Assembly: GCA_016716065.1 (NCBI GenBank) | Contig: JADJXA010000019.1 | Location: 1-32,447, forward strand | Source of the DNA: Candidatus Leptovillus gracilis | GTDB taxonomy: Bacteria; Chloroflexota; Anaerolineae; Promineifilales; Promineifilaceae | DNA: 32,447 nucleotides | Direction: 5' to 3' | Shown: positions 8,179-17,347 of the stretch, in pieces | Position numbering within the stretch: the stretch's first letter is position 1 | Layout of the letters: every line of letters starts with the position of its first letter | Made by a program: the position numbers and the translations under genes | The notes under the pieces: generated by a model | What the model saw: only the letters and a program-made list of their open reading frames with translations | Database searches by the model: none | What the model was told of the DNA's origin: nothing

Positions 8179-8321
8179 TAGGGCTGTTTCAAAGTAGAAA
8201 ATCCAGAGTTATAGACCACCTGAGTCAAAGCCTGGAAGGCACGCATTCTCTGGAAGCATTGCTGCAAATCACGCAGAAATTTTGCTGCGTCTGCTCTCAA
8301 TCGTACTTTGAAACAGCCCTA
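8179..8321. mobile_element. MITE, 143 bp, 18-bp perfect terminal inverted repeats
   Basis: TAGGGCTGTTTCAAAGTA at 8179-8196 is the exact reverse complement of 8304-8321. Both ends are TA, consistent with a duplicated TA target as made by IS630/Tc1-mariner transposases. The 107-bp interior has no gene of its own. A non-autonomous element is the best reading. The family is inferred from the TA ends only. Confidence 0.8.
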
Positions 8322-9191
8322 TGCACATAAAAACTTCCACCCTTGTACCAATTCCCAAGGACCGTTTTGTCCGTAGGCTTTTGCCTGTACTGCACAGTTT
8401 CCATGCGAACAACTTACAATCATGTAGCTCTTAGCGCCGTCACTGTGGATATGCGATCCTCTAGCCTGTTGCATCGGTACACCGTGAACTGGACAGTATC
8501 CTTTATTTAGGCGCTCAAGTCTTTCCTTTGCAGATGGTTTTTTACGTTTCCAGAGATTGCTAAGAAAAAAGCCTTTGTCGGCCTTAAAATAGGTTTTAGC
8601 TGCTATCATGAAGGCTTTGCCAATCTCATCATCATCATGCCCAATTTCTGCAAAAGTTTCCCACATATGGCCGGCCCGATTGTCACCTTCTTCCAACCGT
8701 TTAATGATGAGCTTCGCTATCGCGTCTATTTTAAAATCACTAAGACCCCGCATTTCACCATCACTAGCAACAGAAGTAACATCTGTTAGATCAATTTCTT
8801 CAATTGCGGACAACTTTGCGGGTATCCCATGGAGCCTTTGTTCCCAGTCTTTCCATCTGCGTTCTTCAGCCTCCTTCTCGTACTGGAACTCGATATCCTC
8901 ATCATCCGTTTCTTCAATTGAATATCTTTTTATTTCTTCTACTCTGTCAGTAGACCCATCCTTACGATGTAGTATGATTACTCCACCAATGCCAGATATG
9001 ATGGCCGGTAGATTATCGCACGAATCATCATAAGGTTCACCTGTCTTTAAAAAAGCCTTGAGTAAAATTGCTCTTTCATGCCCGGCGTTCATAAGCAAAT
9101 CCATGATGTAGTTATCTTCCATGCCCTTTAATCGCTCTCTCTGAATATATTCGGTCAATTTGGCAAACATATAGTCTTCAAGGCTATCCAT
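8319..9191 (-). CDS. Unknown protein with Cys/His cluster, C-terminus altered by MITE
   Basis: 290 residues, not recognised. The N-terminal part is acidic and helical (MDSLEDYMFAKLTEYIQRER). A charged middle (EETDDEDIEFQYEKEAEERR) follows. The C-terminus has C233-P-V-H236 and C261-S-H263-x2-C266, a plausible zinc-binding site. ATG at 9191 with AAGGAG seven bases upstream. The TAG stop is the first three bases of the MITE end. Removing the MITE and one TA restores eleven further residues (YSVQTISHYNVR, including the restored junction) and a TAA at 8142-8144. It is the last gene of the STAND/WD40 cassette and could be an effector or accessory factor, but nothing in the sequence proves that. Confidence 0.7.
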   Translation of the reverse strand: MDSLEDYMFAKLTEYIQRERLKGMEDNYIMDLLMNAGHERAILLKAFLKTGEPYDDSCDNLPAIISGIGGVIILHRKDGSTDRVEEIKRYSIEETDDEDIEFQYEKEAEERRWKDWEQRLHGIPAKLSAIEEIDLTDVTSVASDGEMRGLSDFKIDAIAKLIIKRLEEGDNRAGHMWETFAEIGHDDDEIGKAFMIAAKTYFKADKGFFLSNLWKRKKPSAKERLERLNKGYCPVHGVPMQQARGSHIHSDGAKSYMIVSCSHGNCAVQAKAYGQNGPWELVQGWKFLCA

Positions 9192-9264
9192 TGTTTACTC
9201 CTTGTTAGACGAGTCTTGTCTTACAAGATATTTGGTTATTGGATGAAAAGTGAAAAACTCTTTT

Positions 9265-10179
9265 CTACGACAAGCGCAAAAAATGTAATTGGCCAGATTT
9301 TTCTCCCAAGAGAATAGTATTCTCAATCGGGCTGAATGCGCTCGCTGCAATTGGCCCATCAACAGAAAATGCGGATATTTTGTTCCCAGTTTCAAAATCC
9401 CAGAGTAGAGCAGAGCAATCATAAGAAGATGATAATATAAACTTATTGTCCGGTGTGATATTTATTCCAGATATCAAAGAAGAATGTCCTTGAAAGCATC
9501 TGACTAATTCTTTTGAGTGATTATTCCACATGTAAATATCATGACTACCCATGCCCGAAAATAGAATACATTGTCCATTAGGTGTAACTGCAATAGGTTT
9601 GATACCAATCATAGGATTGCGAATTTCCAACTTTGGTACTATTACATCATATAGTGAGCCTTGTTTTATGTCCCATACCTTGATTTCCCTGTCTTGTGCA
9701 CCAGAAATCACAAATTGTCCGTCGCAACTGATGGCCAGAGACATTACCAATCCCTTATGCCTCCTAAATATGCTTATCGGTTCACCATTACTCACGTTCC
9801 AAACCTTAATAAAGTCATTAAAGGTGGAGATGACGTTTTTCCCATCAGGTGTAACAACGAATTTTAGAACTACGGCTGGATTAAATAGGTTTTTTGTAAG
9901 CGCTGGATATGTCGTGACTAATTTCCCCGAATCGATCTCCCATAGCCTAAAAGAGTCATCCTCGGATGATAGTGAAAGGATATGGGTATCATCCAAACAA
10001 GAAGAAACACACGATACACTTGCCGTGTGGCCTCGTATAGTTCTAATCAATCTGGCAGTATCGAGATCCCACACCTTTATTTCAGCATCTTCAGATCCGG
10101 TAATTGCAAGGTTCTTAGTGTGGCATACAGAAATTGAATGAACCATGCCTGAATGGGCGCAGGATTCAAGATAATGCAT
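9265..10179 (-). CDS. WD40-repeat protein (second propeller)
   Basis: 304 residues of WD40 repeats and little else. Blade ends seen in order are IKVWDLDTA, FRLWEIDSG, IKVWNVSNG, IKVWDIKQG, IYMWNNHSK, ALLWDFETG and a last degenerate one, about seven, enough for one propeller. There is no signal peptide. Its ATG lies inside the preceding gene (14-nt overlap, different frame), so it is translated by coupling, by frameshifting, or as part of a once-continuous protein. WD40 propellers are the usual ligand-sensing C-terminus of STAND NTPases in Chloroflexota and cyanobacteria. Here they are separate polypeptides. Confidence 0.85.
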   Translation of the reverse strand: MHYLESCAHSGMVHSISVCHTKNLAITGSEDAEIKVWDLDTARLIRTIRGHTASVSCVSSCLDDTHILSLSSEDDSFRLWEIDSGKLVTTYPALTKNLFNPAVVLKFVVTPDGKNVISTFNDFIKVWNVSNGEPISIFRRHKGLVMSLAISCDGQFVISGAQDREIKVWDIKQGSLYDVIVPKLEIRNPMIGIKPIAVTPNGQCILFSGMGSHDIYMWNNHSKELVRCFQGHSSLISGINITPDNKFILSSSYDCSALLWDFETGNKISAFSVDGPIAASAFSPIENTILLGEKSGQLHFLRLS

Positions 10180-11686
10180 GGCTTAATCTCCATTTTGTGA
10201 TGACATCAGAGGCAATGACTATTTGTTGACAATCAGGAGTCATTATTACGTCATTTGGTTTTCCTCGAAACTGCTTAATGGATTTGAGGTGATTCCCAGA
10301 ATATATCTCCCATATGTCAACCGTATCGGTTGAGTTGAAGCCTACCGAAGCTGAGGCAATGATCCCATTACCTTTTGGCTTGCTGAGTGCTACAATAGAT
10401 TTATTGTATCCACTGAACGTATGAATCACCCTGCTAAATTCGATATCAAACAAAGTAAATGTTGTAACCTCTTTATCAGTTTGGGAATTGCCAGCAGCAG
10501 CAATTAGGTACTTGTTGCCAAAGATAGCTAAATCGCTGATTGGAAGAGAAAAGGGAACCACAAGCATATTAACTATTTCCCATGTTTCTGTATTCCAGAA
10601 TTTTATAGTTCCATCACTTGATCCAGAGGCAAACATCTTGGCCTCTGTAGAGAAGGCTAAACTGGTTACTGATTTATCGTGGCCTTTGATGCATTTCAAC
10701 ATATGACCAGTTTCAATTGTCCACAAAACAAGTTCGCCACTACTTGATCCTAGAACAACATTATCTCCATCAGGTGCAATGGTAAGAGTTTTTATCCAGG
10801 GATTTGATATGCGTTTATACGAATTTACTATTTCCCCAGTTTGTTTATCTCGAACAATTACTTTTTTTTTCTTCGTGAGCGTACCTGGAAGAGAGTATAG
10901 AATTTCACCCCCGTCGATATCCCATAGGGTTATCTTGTTTTCAGATATGCTAAGAAAATGTTTCCCGCCAGGTAAAAAAGCTAAACGAGAGTAAATTAGC
11001 TTCGGTGATGCCTCAGTCCACAGAACATCCCCTGATTTGGAATCTATGTATTTGATCCTGCCAGCAGAATCACGAGTAACAGTAATATTATTACCCAAAT
11101 TACTTTCTAACTGTGTTGAGAAAGTTCCGTAAATCTTCGGTTTGGGTTCAAACGATCTTATAAAACAGCCGTTGTCTATATTCCAAAGAGTAACAATATC
11201 GCTACCACCTGCTAAAAGAAACTTACTATCGGGACTAATTTCAATACAATGGGCAGCGAAATCAATAATAAGTAACAAATCTTTGCCGGGACTTGTTAAG
11301 CTTGATGTCAGTGGAAGCAATTCTAGGTAACTTGCTGTTGCCTTGATCTGATCTAGCAGCTTCCTGATTCCCGAATTCTCGATATCTGATAAGCGTCCAA
11401 CCAATTGCTGCCTAAGTTGATATTTGTCTTTTTGCAAAATGTGGGATGATAAGATTAAAGATTCACTGATTAACTCTAACTCAACATTGCCTGAGTCATT
11501 GAAATCTTCAATTAGAGAGCCTATACCGCACAGAGAAAGCTTCGCGTCAAGAAAAGGATAGCAGGTCAACACAATATATAGTCTTTTGAAGTCATCACTC
11601 TTTTTCAGCCACTCCGGCAAATATTTAACGAGGAAATCCCGCTTCTCGGGTGACAAACTTGATAGATAGTTTGAGAAACCGTTCAT
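10166..11686 (-). CDS. Helical linker plus WD40-repeat protein (first propeller)
   Basis: 506 residues. Positions 1-130 are helical: SSLSPEKRDFLVKYLPEWLK, then RLYIVLTCYPFLDAKLSLCG and LILSSHILQKDKYQLRQQLV. As I recall the family, this matches the region that in single-chain NACHT/NB-ARC-WD40 proteins connects the NTPase to the propeller. From about 145 onward come WD40 blades (VTLWNIDNG, ITLWDIDGG, LVLWTIETG, IKFWNTETW, VDIWEIYSG). It starts 80 nt after the NTPase gene with only a weak GGGGAAG signal. I read it as the detached C-terminal half of a STAND sensor. Confidence 0.85.
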   Translation of the reverse strand: MNGFSNYLSSLSPEKRDFLVKYLPEWLKKSDDFKRLYIVLTCYPFLDAKLSLCGIGSLIEDFNDSGNVELELISESLILSSHILQKDKYQLRQQLVGRLSDIENSGIRKLLDQIKATASYLELLPLTSSLTSPGKDLLLIIDFAAHCIEISPDSKFLLAGGSDIVTLWNIDNGCFIRSFEPKPKIYGTFSTQLESNLGNNITVTRDSAGRIKYIDSKSGDVLWTEASPKLIYSRLAFLPGGKHFLSISENKITLWDIDGGEILYSLPGTLTKKKKVIVRDKQTGEIVNSYKRISNPWIKTLTIAPDGDNVVLGSSSGELVLWTIETGHMLKCIKGHDKSVTSLAFSTEAKMFASGSSDGTIKFWNTETWEIVNMLVVPFSLPISDLAIFGNKYLIAAAGNSQTDKEVTTFTLFDIEFSRVIHTFSGYNKSIVALSKPKGNGIIASASVGFNSTDTVDIWEIYSGNHLKSIKQFRGKPNDVIMTPDCQQIVIASDVITKWRLSHALS

Positions 11687-11766
11687 CTTTATCGGGACTT
11701 CCCCAAGACTAACCAGATTTGACGCCTTAATAAAGTTGCATCACAGTGAGAATCCTGCTTTGAAAG

Positions 11767-13521
11767 TTAAGCACTCGAATTCTGAGAAAACGCTTCATCA
11801 GACCATACTGCATCCACCATAATCCCGTAAGCCTTTCTTAAACTAACATGTTCTCCCTCAACTTCATCTTTACTAGCGATAAATTCACGGAAGCTATCGT
11901 GATATAAGCGCCATCGTTTTTGCAGCATTTCGTTACACACAATTTTTTGTTCGTACAGGAACTGCTGCCATTCAAGCAGCACAGATCGAATTTGCCTGTA
12001 GTCCTTGACGTTGGAGAATGCTGATATTAACTCAATCGAAACCGGCTCTCTAACAATAGACAGCGCTATTACTATAGGCAGTTTGTAGGTTAACCAACCC
12101 GTCTCGCTATGTTGGCGCATCCGCCCCCAGTGATCTTCATAGTAGTTTGTCAAACCAATGGGCAATTTCTCTAAAGACGTATCCTCATAAACACCGTGGT
12201 TAATGTCGCGTAGTATATAGGTCAAGTACATGAAATTGCCCTGGCTTTTTTCTGCCAGACTCTCGACAAATACTGCTTTATCGATTCCTTGATCAATAAG
12301 GTACTTCTGTATACCGAATAGGCCTAATTTACTCTCAATATACAGTTTGACATCCTCTATATTTTCCTTTTGATTCTGTTCGATATCTAGCGTCTCTTGT
12401 TCACACTCGATTCGCATATGCAAGTCAGTTCTTCTGGTTGTGACAAGGATATACACGCCTTTCGGCAGTTTATGCGGGAGACATAGCAGGTTCCTGCCAG
12501 AAATACTTCCTTGATCTTCCACCTCATCAAGGGCGTCAATCACTATTACAACTCTTTCACCTGTTTCAAGCTTCTCCGAAACTTCATTCATTAAGTGAAT
12601 CAAAAAACCACCATCTTGAGCGATGTCTGGAGGTAATGAATAGTGTTCTAATTTGTATGCAGCTATCAGTTGAGCGCAGATATTTCGGAGGAAGACTTCT
12701 GAATTATTGATGCCTATTGAACGTATATTGAAATGATGGGGAGACTTGTGAGTTTTTACCCATTGTGCTGCTAAAGCCGTTTTCCCAATGCCAGGATCTC
12801 CGCGAACTATAAAATAGCCTTGTGGATTAGCCTGAGTGAAGGCATTCACTCGATCGAAAACGAATTGCCTGCCCACAAAATCACGTGTCTTATCCTTAAT
12901 ATACCAAGTAAAGTCCCGTGCTTGTTCCTGTATCCTAAAACTAGAACCCGCAATAGCTAGGATAAGCTCGCTTATAGGCGCATCCATCATGCTGCATAAT
13001 TCGTTCAGATCGTCAACTATACTGTGTAAGGCTTCAACCAATACAGCGACGTTATCATTAATCCCATCAATCATACGCCGCTCCATTGTGACCCCAAACA
13101 CCTCGCTTGCTTTTAATTCATCTCGAAGGCAGTTTGCAAAAATCTCCGCTTGTGAAGTGAAATCTATCCACTTTGGAGGATTTTCAATAGACGCCTTCCA
13201 ACGATCCCCAATCAGTCGGTAATTTGGCTCACGATCGAAGCGTAGAATTTGTGCTAACTCTTCGGCAACGGATTGTTCTGTCAATGGTCCATCTTGTGCA
13301 AGCAATGGGGCGGCGATTGTAAAACGAGTTCCAACGGTAGCATAACGTCGGATCGCTTCACCTAAAGCCAGTCTAAATGCATTCTTGACTTTATCTCCCT
13401 GAAGCTTGGCCATGGCAGCATCGGCAGCTTTCTCCATTCCTTTGTCGGCGAGGGTGTCAAGCACTTTACTGGTGATAAGACCCAAAACGGCGGTGATAGC
13501 AATCGGATCAGGCATTGTCAT
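11767..13521 (-). CDS. STAND-family P-loop NTPase (NACHT-like)
   Basis: 584 residues. N-terminal helical segment about 1-70 (ITAVLGLITSKVLDTLADKG), which may be the effector or adaptor domain. A coiled region to about 210 follows. The NTPase has Walker A 241-249 (GDPGIGKTA), Walker B about 324-334 (VVIVIDALDEVE) and an arginine-bearing sensor TTRR at 361-364. A helical/winged region then ends near LYHDSFREFI. STAND NTPases act as oligomerising switches; in bacteria many are anti-phage sensors that kill or arrest the cell. Start: ATG 13521 follows AAAAGGAC closely, and a second ATG at 13515 has the better spacing. First gene of the giant cassette, about 140 nt from its core site. No classic WD40 is fused; the propellers are the next two genes. 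Confidence 0.88.
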   Translation of the reverse strand: MTMPDPIAITAVLGLITSKVLDTLADKGMEKAADAAMAKLQGDKVKNAFRLALGEAIRRYATVGTRFTIAAPLLAQDGPLTEQSVAEELAQILRFDREPNYRLIGDRWKASIENPPKWIDFTSQAEIFANCLRDELKASEVFGVTMERRMIDGINDNVAVLVEALHSIVDDLNELCSMMDAPISELILAIAGSSFRIQEQARDFTWYIKDKTRDFVGRQFVFDRVNAFTQANPQGYFIVRGDPGIGKTALAAQWVKTHKSPHHFNIRSIGINNSEVFLRNICAQLIAAYKLEHYSLPPDIAQDGGFLIHLMNEVSEKLETGERVVIVIDALDEVEDQGSISGRNLLCLPHKLPKGVYILVTTRRTDLHMRIECEQETLDIEQNQKENIEDVKLYIESKLGLFGIQKYLIDQGIDKAVFVESLAEKSQGNFMYLTYILRDINHGVYEDTSLEKLPIGLTNYYEDHWGRMRQHSETGWLTYKLPIVIALSIVREPVSIELISAFSNVKDYRQIRSVLLEWQQFLYEQKIVCNEMLQKRWRLYHDSFREFIASKDEVEGEHVSLRKAYGIMVDAVWSDEAFSQNSSA

Positions 13522-13658
13522 GTCCTTTTATTTGAATTGGCTAATTGGGTATGGTTCTGAAGATACGAACATGGTTAGGCTGTAAATCTGAAGGCTGTTC
13601 TAGATAGTTTATATGCTTCGCTTATGGTGGATCTGCTTCCTTTGCAAATAGTGGCACG

Positions 13659-13754
13659 TCCTAACGATCAGATAACCGGCGCACCGGGCAGACACAAGAC
13701 GGACTGAACCAGGCTTCGTTCTGCCCGGTGTGTCCGGTTCATCTGCGGTTAGAT
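13659..13754 (-). repeat. attC site of transposase cassette copy 4
   Basis: Cores TCCTAAC (13659-13665) and GTTAGAT (13748-13754). The arms AACCGGCGCACCGGGCAGA and TCTGCCCGGTGTGTCCGGTT pair with one unpaired base. Its junction core differs from the others because the next cassette (STAND) starts TTAGGAC, as expected when the core is shared with the neighbour. Confidence 0.9.
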
Positions 13755-13916
13755 GGGCGGTTGGCTATAGTGTTTGCCCTGTTTCTCGTGTGGCTCCAGT
13801 AAGCTGCTGGAGGTGTGCTGTTACCTTAACTGACCCTGTTTGCCCGGCATCATAAACCATTTTTCGCCTTTTGTCACCTGTAAAACTGCTGCAAATCAGC
13901 CTGTTTTTACCTCTTT

Positions 13917-15224
13917 TCAGCCATCAGGCCCACTCCCCCCTTCCCGAAACCCGGGCCACTCCCGCATCCAGTCGTCAGACAGGCGCCGGCCGCGCTCTAC
14001 CCGGTATGCCCACCAGCCGCGCCAGAAAACCACGCCATCCTTTCACCGGCCCAAACTCGCGCACGGTACGCATCTGTCCCTGGCCGCAATGCGGGCACAA
14101 ATTCGGGTCTTTCTCCAGAAATGCCGCCAGCCAATCCAGCAGATGGTTTGGCCGGGACTGGCAGCGCCCCGCCAACGCCCAACAACGCCCGCGCTTGTCG
14201 TCGCTCGGCTTTCGCCTGGCTGTGGTGCAGCCCGTAATGGCGGATGCGCACAAAGCGATGGGGCAGCACGTGCAGCAAAAAACGGCGGATGAATTCTAAC
14301 CCCGGCAGGGTCATCTCCTTCTCCACTCCGTCTGCCCGATTGTCGCGGTAGCGGAAGGTGACGCCCTCTGGCCCGATGTGCAAGATGCGGTGGTTGCTGA
14401 TGGCGATAGCGTGCAGGTAACGACCCAAATACTCGGCCAGCGTCTCTGGGCTGCGGTTGTCGGCTCCCTTGGGCGGCGCTTCGATGTACACTTCCCAATT
14501 CTGGCGCAGCGCCGCTGTCACCATCTCTTCGATTGTCTGTCCCATCGCCGCCGCGTCCCAGGCCAACTTGCCCTGCTGGGCCAATTCCCGCACTCCCTGG
14601 CAAAACGCGCGGCGGAAGTCGGCCGACAGGGCCACTACCGGGAAGAGGTACTTCTTGTGCGCCGACCGCCATCTGCCGCCGGCCTTTGTCTTGACCAACG
14701 CCCCGCCGGTCACCATGCAGTGAATGTGGGGGTGGAACTGTATCGTCTGGCCCCAGGGTGCAGGACGATGGTAAAGCCGATTTTCCCTTTCAGGTACTTC
14801 TCCCCATAGGTCTTCAGCAGCCGCGCCGTCTGGAACAGCAGGTCATAGAGCAGCTTCTGGTTATAGCGCACCAGGGGTTGAAGACGTGGTCTATGGTGAA
14901 GACAACCTGGTAGTAGGGGCAGGGCAGCAGCAGCGCTTTCTGCTTTTCCAACCACTGCGCCTTCTCGAAATGGCCGCAGCCGGGGCAGTGGCGGTTCTTG
15001 CAGGCACAGTAAGCGATTTCCCACTGACCGCAGGAATCGCACTGTTTCAGGTAGCCGCCCAACGCCGCCGTGCGGCAGCGCAAGATGTCGTTGACTGCTT
15101 TGGTTTGTTGGTAGCTGAGGGGGTGCTGCCGTCGGCAGGTATCCAGCCAGTTGCCGGTGCGCAGCACGTCGGCGACGCTGTGTTTGGCGCGGGTTGTTTC
15201 GACCTTGATGTCTGGCAAGAACAT
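13917..15224 (-). pseudogene. IS91-family transposase, copy 4, frameshifted
   Basis: From MFLPDIKVETTRAKH (ATG 15224) to the TAA at 13917-13919. The zinc finger, HUH region (interrupted by a G/T change near 14757), Y2 region (AEYLGRYLHAIAISNHRI) and C-terminal cysteine pairs are all present but divided over frames. Breaks coincide with homopolymers: GGGG for GGGGG at 14873-14876, a lost TA near 14146, an extra A in the run at 14277. Otherwise nearly identical to copy 5. Confidence 0.82.
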
Positions 15225-15269
15225 GAGACTATGGTACCCGTCGAAGCCAGAATGTCGCAAGTCCGATGC

Positions 15270-15637
15270 CTACGACAGGTCTGGCACTTTGATGATCAAA
15301 AACTGTTCTACGGCCGCTTCGTGTTGGGCAAAGTCTGCGTTATTTGCTTCCGGCACGCCCAGTCCGGCTCCTCTGGCCAACGGATAAAACCGTTTATAGG
15401 CTGCTTTGTCAAAGCGTACGCAGCGCCCAGTTCAAGACCGCGCTTGATTTCAGCGAAGGTGGTTTTCTGAATAGTCCGGTGCGGCCGTTGCTGCGGGTCG
15501 ATTTCTAAAAGATACTGCTGCATGGCCCGCCGTGAGCCGGCAATGACACAGGCTGCACCGGTGCAGACCACCCTGGTAGGCGATTCATAGGCAAAATAAC
15601 CGATAACTTTATCATGACGGCTATGATGGGCAGACAT
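15270..15637 (-). pseudogene. Accessory ORF upstream of transposase, copy 4, frameshifted
   Basis: Same start (ATG 15637) and TAG position (15270-15272) as copy 5. It reads identically through GLELGAAYA, then shifts frame because AAAA is AAA near 15411, continuing as LTKQPINGFIRW. Confidence 0.6.
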
Positions 15638-15739
15638 GTCAACTTCTTTGCTCTCTGAACGCTTTTGCTCTGCTAATTTGAGTCAAAATTTTACATACGA
15701 TCGGGAGTTGATACACGGTCTTCCTCTAGCGGAGCTTTC

Positions 15740-15835
15740 ATCTAACGATCAGATAACCGGCGCACCGGGCAGACACAAGACGGACTGAACCAGGCTTCGT
15801 TCTGCCCGGTGTGTCCGGTTCATCTGCGGTTAGAT
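15740..15835 (-). repeat. attC site of transposase cassette copy 5
   Basis: Reference member of the 96-bp family. Perfect cores ATCTAAC and GTTAGAT. The arms pair over about 30 bases with an unpaired G and an unpaired A in one arm, at positions corresponding to the extrahelical bases of the 112-bp family. This joins two transposase cassettes head to tail. Confidence 0.92.
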
Positions 15836-15987
15836 GGGCGGTTGGCTATAGTGTTTGCCCTGTTTCTCGTGTGGCTCCAGTAAGCTGCTGGAGGTGTGCT
15901 GTTACCTTAACTGACCCTGTTTGCCCGGCATCATAAACCATTTTTCGCCTTTTGTCACCTGTAAAACTGCTGCAAATCAGCCTGTTT
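15836..15987 (-). other. Non-coding tail of transposase cassette with small hairpin
   Basis: Conserved in all five copies between the transposase stop and the attC (copies 2, 3 and 4: about 1948-2099, 3995-4147 and 13755-13916). It contains a 6-bp hairpin CTCCAG/CTGGAG at 15875-15893 without a T-run. It is in the position where IS91 elements keep their replication origin, but no known ori sequence is recognised. Confidence 0.5.
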
Positions 15988-17302
15988 TTACCTCTTTTCA
16001 GCCATCAGGCCCACTCCCCCTTCCCGAAACCCGGCACTCCCGCATCCAGTCGTCAGACAGGCGCCGGCCGCGCTCTACCCGGTATGCCCACCAGCCGCGC
16101 CAGAAAACCACGCCATCCTTTCACCGGCCCAAACTCGCGCACGGTACGCATCTGTCCCTGGCCGCAATGCGGGCACAAATTCGGGTCTTTCTCCAGAAAT
16201 GCCGCCAGCCAATCCAGCAGATGTAGTTTGGCCGGGACTGGCAGCGCCCCGCCAACGCCCAACAACGCCCGCGCTTGTCGTCGCTCGGCTTTCGCCTGGC
16301 TGTGGTGCAGCCCGTAATGGCGGATGCGCACAAAGCGATGGGGCAGCACGTGCAGCAAAAAACGGCGGATGAATTCTAACCCCGGCAGGGTCATCCCTTC
16401 TCCACTCCGTCCGCCCGATTGTCGCGGTAGCGGAAGGTGACGCCCTCTGGCCCGATGTGCAAGATGCGGTGGTTGCTGATGGCGATAGCGTGCAGGTAAC
16501 GACCCAAATACTCGGCCAGCGTCTCTGGGCTGCGGTTGTCGGCTCCTTGGGCGGCGCTTCGATGTACACTTCCCAATTCTGGCGCAGCGCCGCTGTCACC
16601 ATCTCTTCGATTGTCTGTCCCATCGCCGCCGCGTCCCAGGCCAACTTGCCCTGCTGGGCCAATTCCCGCACTCCCTGGCAAACGCGCGGCGGAAGTCGGC
16701 CGACAGGGCCACTACCGGGAAGAGGTACTTCTTTGTGCGCCGACCGCCATCTGCCGCCGGCCTTTGTCTTGACCAACGCCCCGCCGGTCACCATGCAGTG
16801 AATGTGGGGGTGGAACTGTATCGTCTGGCCCCAGGTGTGCAGGACGATGGTAAAGCCGATTTTCCCTTTCAGGTACTTCTCCCCATAGGTCTTCAGCAGC
16901 CGCGCTGTCTGGAACAGCAGGTCATAGAGCAGCTTCTGGTTATAGCGCACCAGGGGTTGAAGACGTGGTCTATGGTGAAGACAACCTGGTAGTAGGGCAG
17001 GGCAGCAGCAGCGCTTTCTGCTTTTCCAACCACTGCGCCTTCTCGAAATGGCCGCAGCCGGGGCAGTGGCGGTTCTTGCAGGCACAGTAAGCGATTTCCC
17101 ACTGACCGCAGGAATCGCACTGTTTCAGGTAGCCGCCCAACGCCGCCGTGCGGCAGCGCAAGATGTCGTTGACTGCTTTGGTTTGTTGGTAGCTGAGGGG
17201 GTGCTGCCGTCGGCAGGTATCCAGCCAGTTGCCGGTGCGCAGCACGTCGGCGACGCTGTGTTTGGCGCGGGTTGTTTCGACCTTGATGTCTGGCAAGAAC
17301 AT
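15988..17302 (-). pseudogene. IS91-family transposase, copy 5, frameshifted
   Basis: From ATG 17302 to TAA 15988-15990. A TTG at 17338 would add twelve residues (MRHSGFDGYHSL). The first frame carries DVLRTGNWLDTCRRQHP, the zinc ribbon and LLLPCP. A second frame carries the HUH motif HPHIHCMVTGG and much of the catalytic domain. Further frames carry the Y2 region and LCPHCGQG. Breaks are lost bases in homopolymers (GGGG reduced to GGG near 16994, AAAA to AAA near 16681, CCC to CC near 16546). A corrected reading would give about 438 residues. Confidence 0.83.
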
Positions 17303-17347
17303 GAGACTATGGTACCCGTCGAAGCCAGAATGTCGCAAGTCCGATGC

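Larger units (their letters stand above)
7940..13664 (-). mobile_element. Giant 5.7-kb gene cassette: STAND NTPase, two WD40 proteins, Cys/His protein
   Basis: Lies between the core at 13659-13665 and the attC at 7934-8045. Both strands were inspected for an internal attC and none was found, so four genes appear to share one cassette. All read left, with short gaps or overlaps. It is AT-richer than the backbone. A MITE has inserted at 8179-8321. Typical cassettes are 0.5-1 kb with one gene, so size and gene number are exceptional. Confidence 0.75.
13665..15745 (-). mobile_element. Transposase gene cassette, copy 4
   Basis: First unit of the right tandem block, 2081 bp, with cores at 15740-15746 and 13659-13665. 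Its left flank is the only place in the window where a transposase cassette abuts an unrelated cassette downstream. There the junction is a plain core-to-core join with no target duplication. Confidence 0.88.

Noticed and set aside
8139..8330. 63-codon plus-strand frame across the MITE
   Set aside because: It is mostly MITE sequence, has no ribosome-binding site, and runs opposite to the cassette genes.
9209..9218. GTTAGAC/GTCTAAC core-like sequence between the second WD40 gene and the Cys/His gene
   Set aside because: It matches an attC core but there is no partner core or complementary arm within 150 bases, and AAGGAG for the next gene overlaps it. Not an attC, so the cassette is not split here.
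11687..11766. A frameshift joining the STAND gene to the following WD40 gene
   Set aside because: The 80-base gap read in any frame gives no convincing linker and contains stops, so they are treated as separate genes despite single-chain relatives.
13574..13580. GTTAGGC upstream of the STAND gene
   Set aside because: Order relative to the core at 13659-13665 is GTT...AAC, the reverse of an attC, and the sequence between does not fold into arms.
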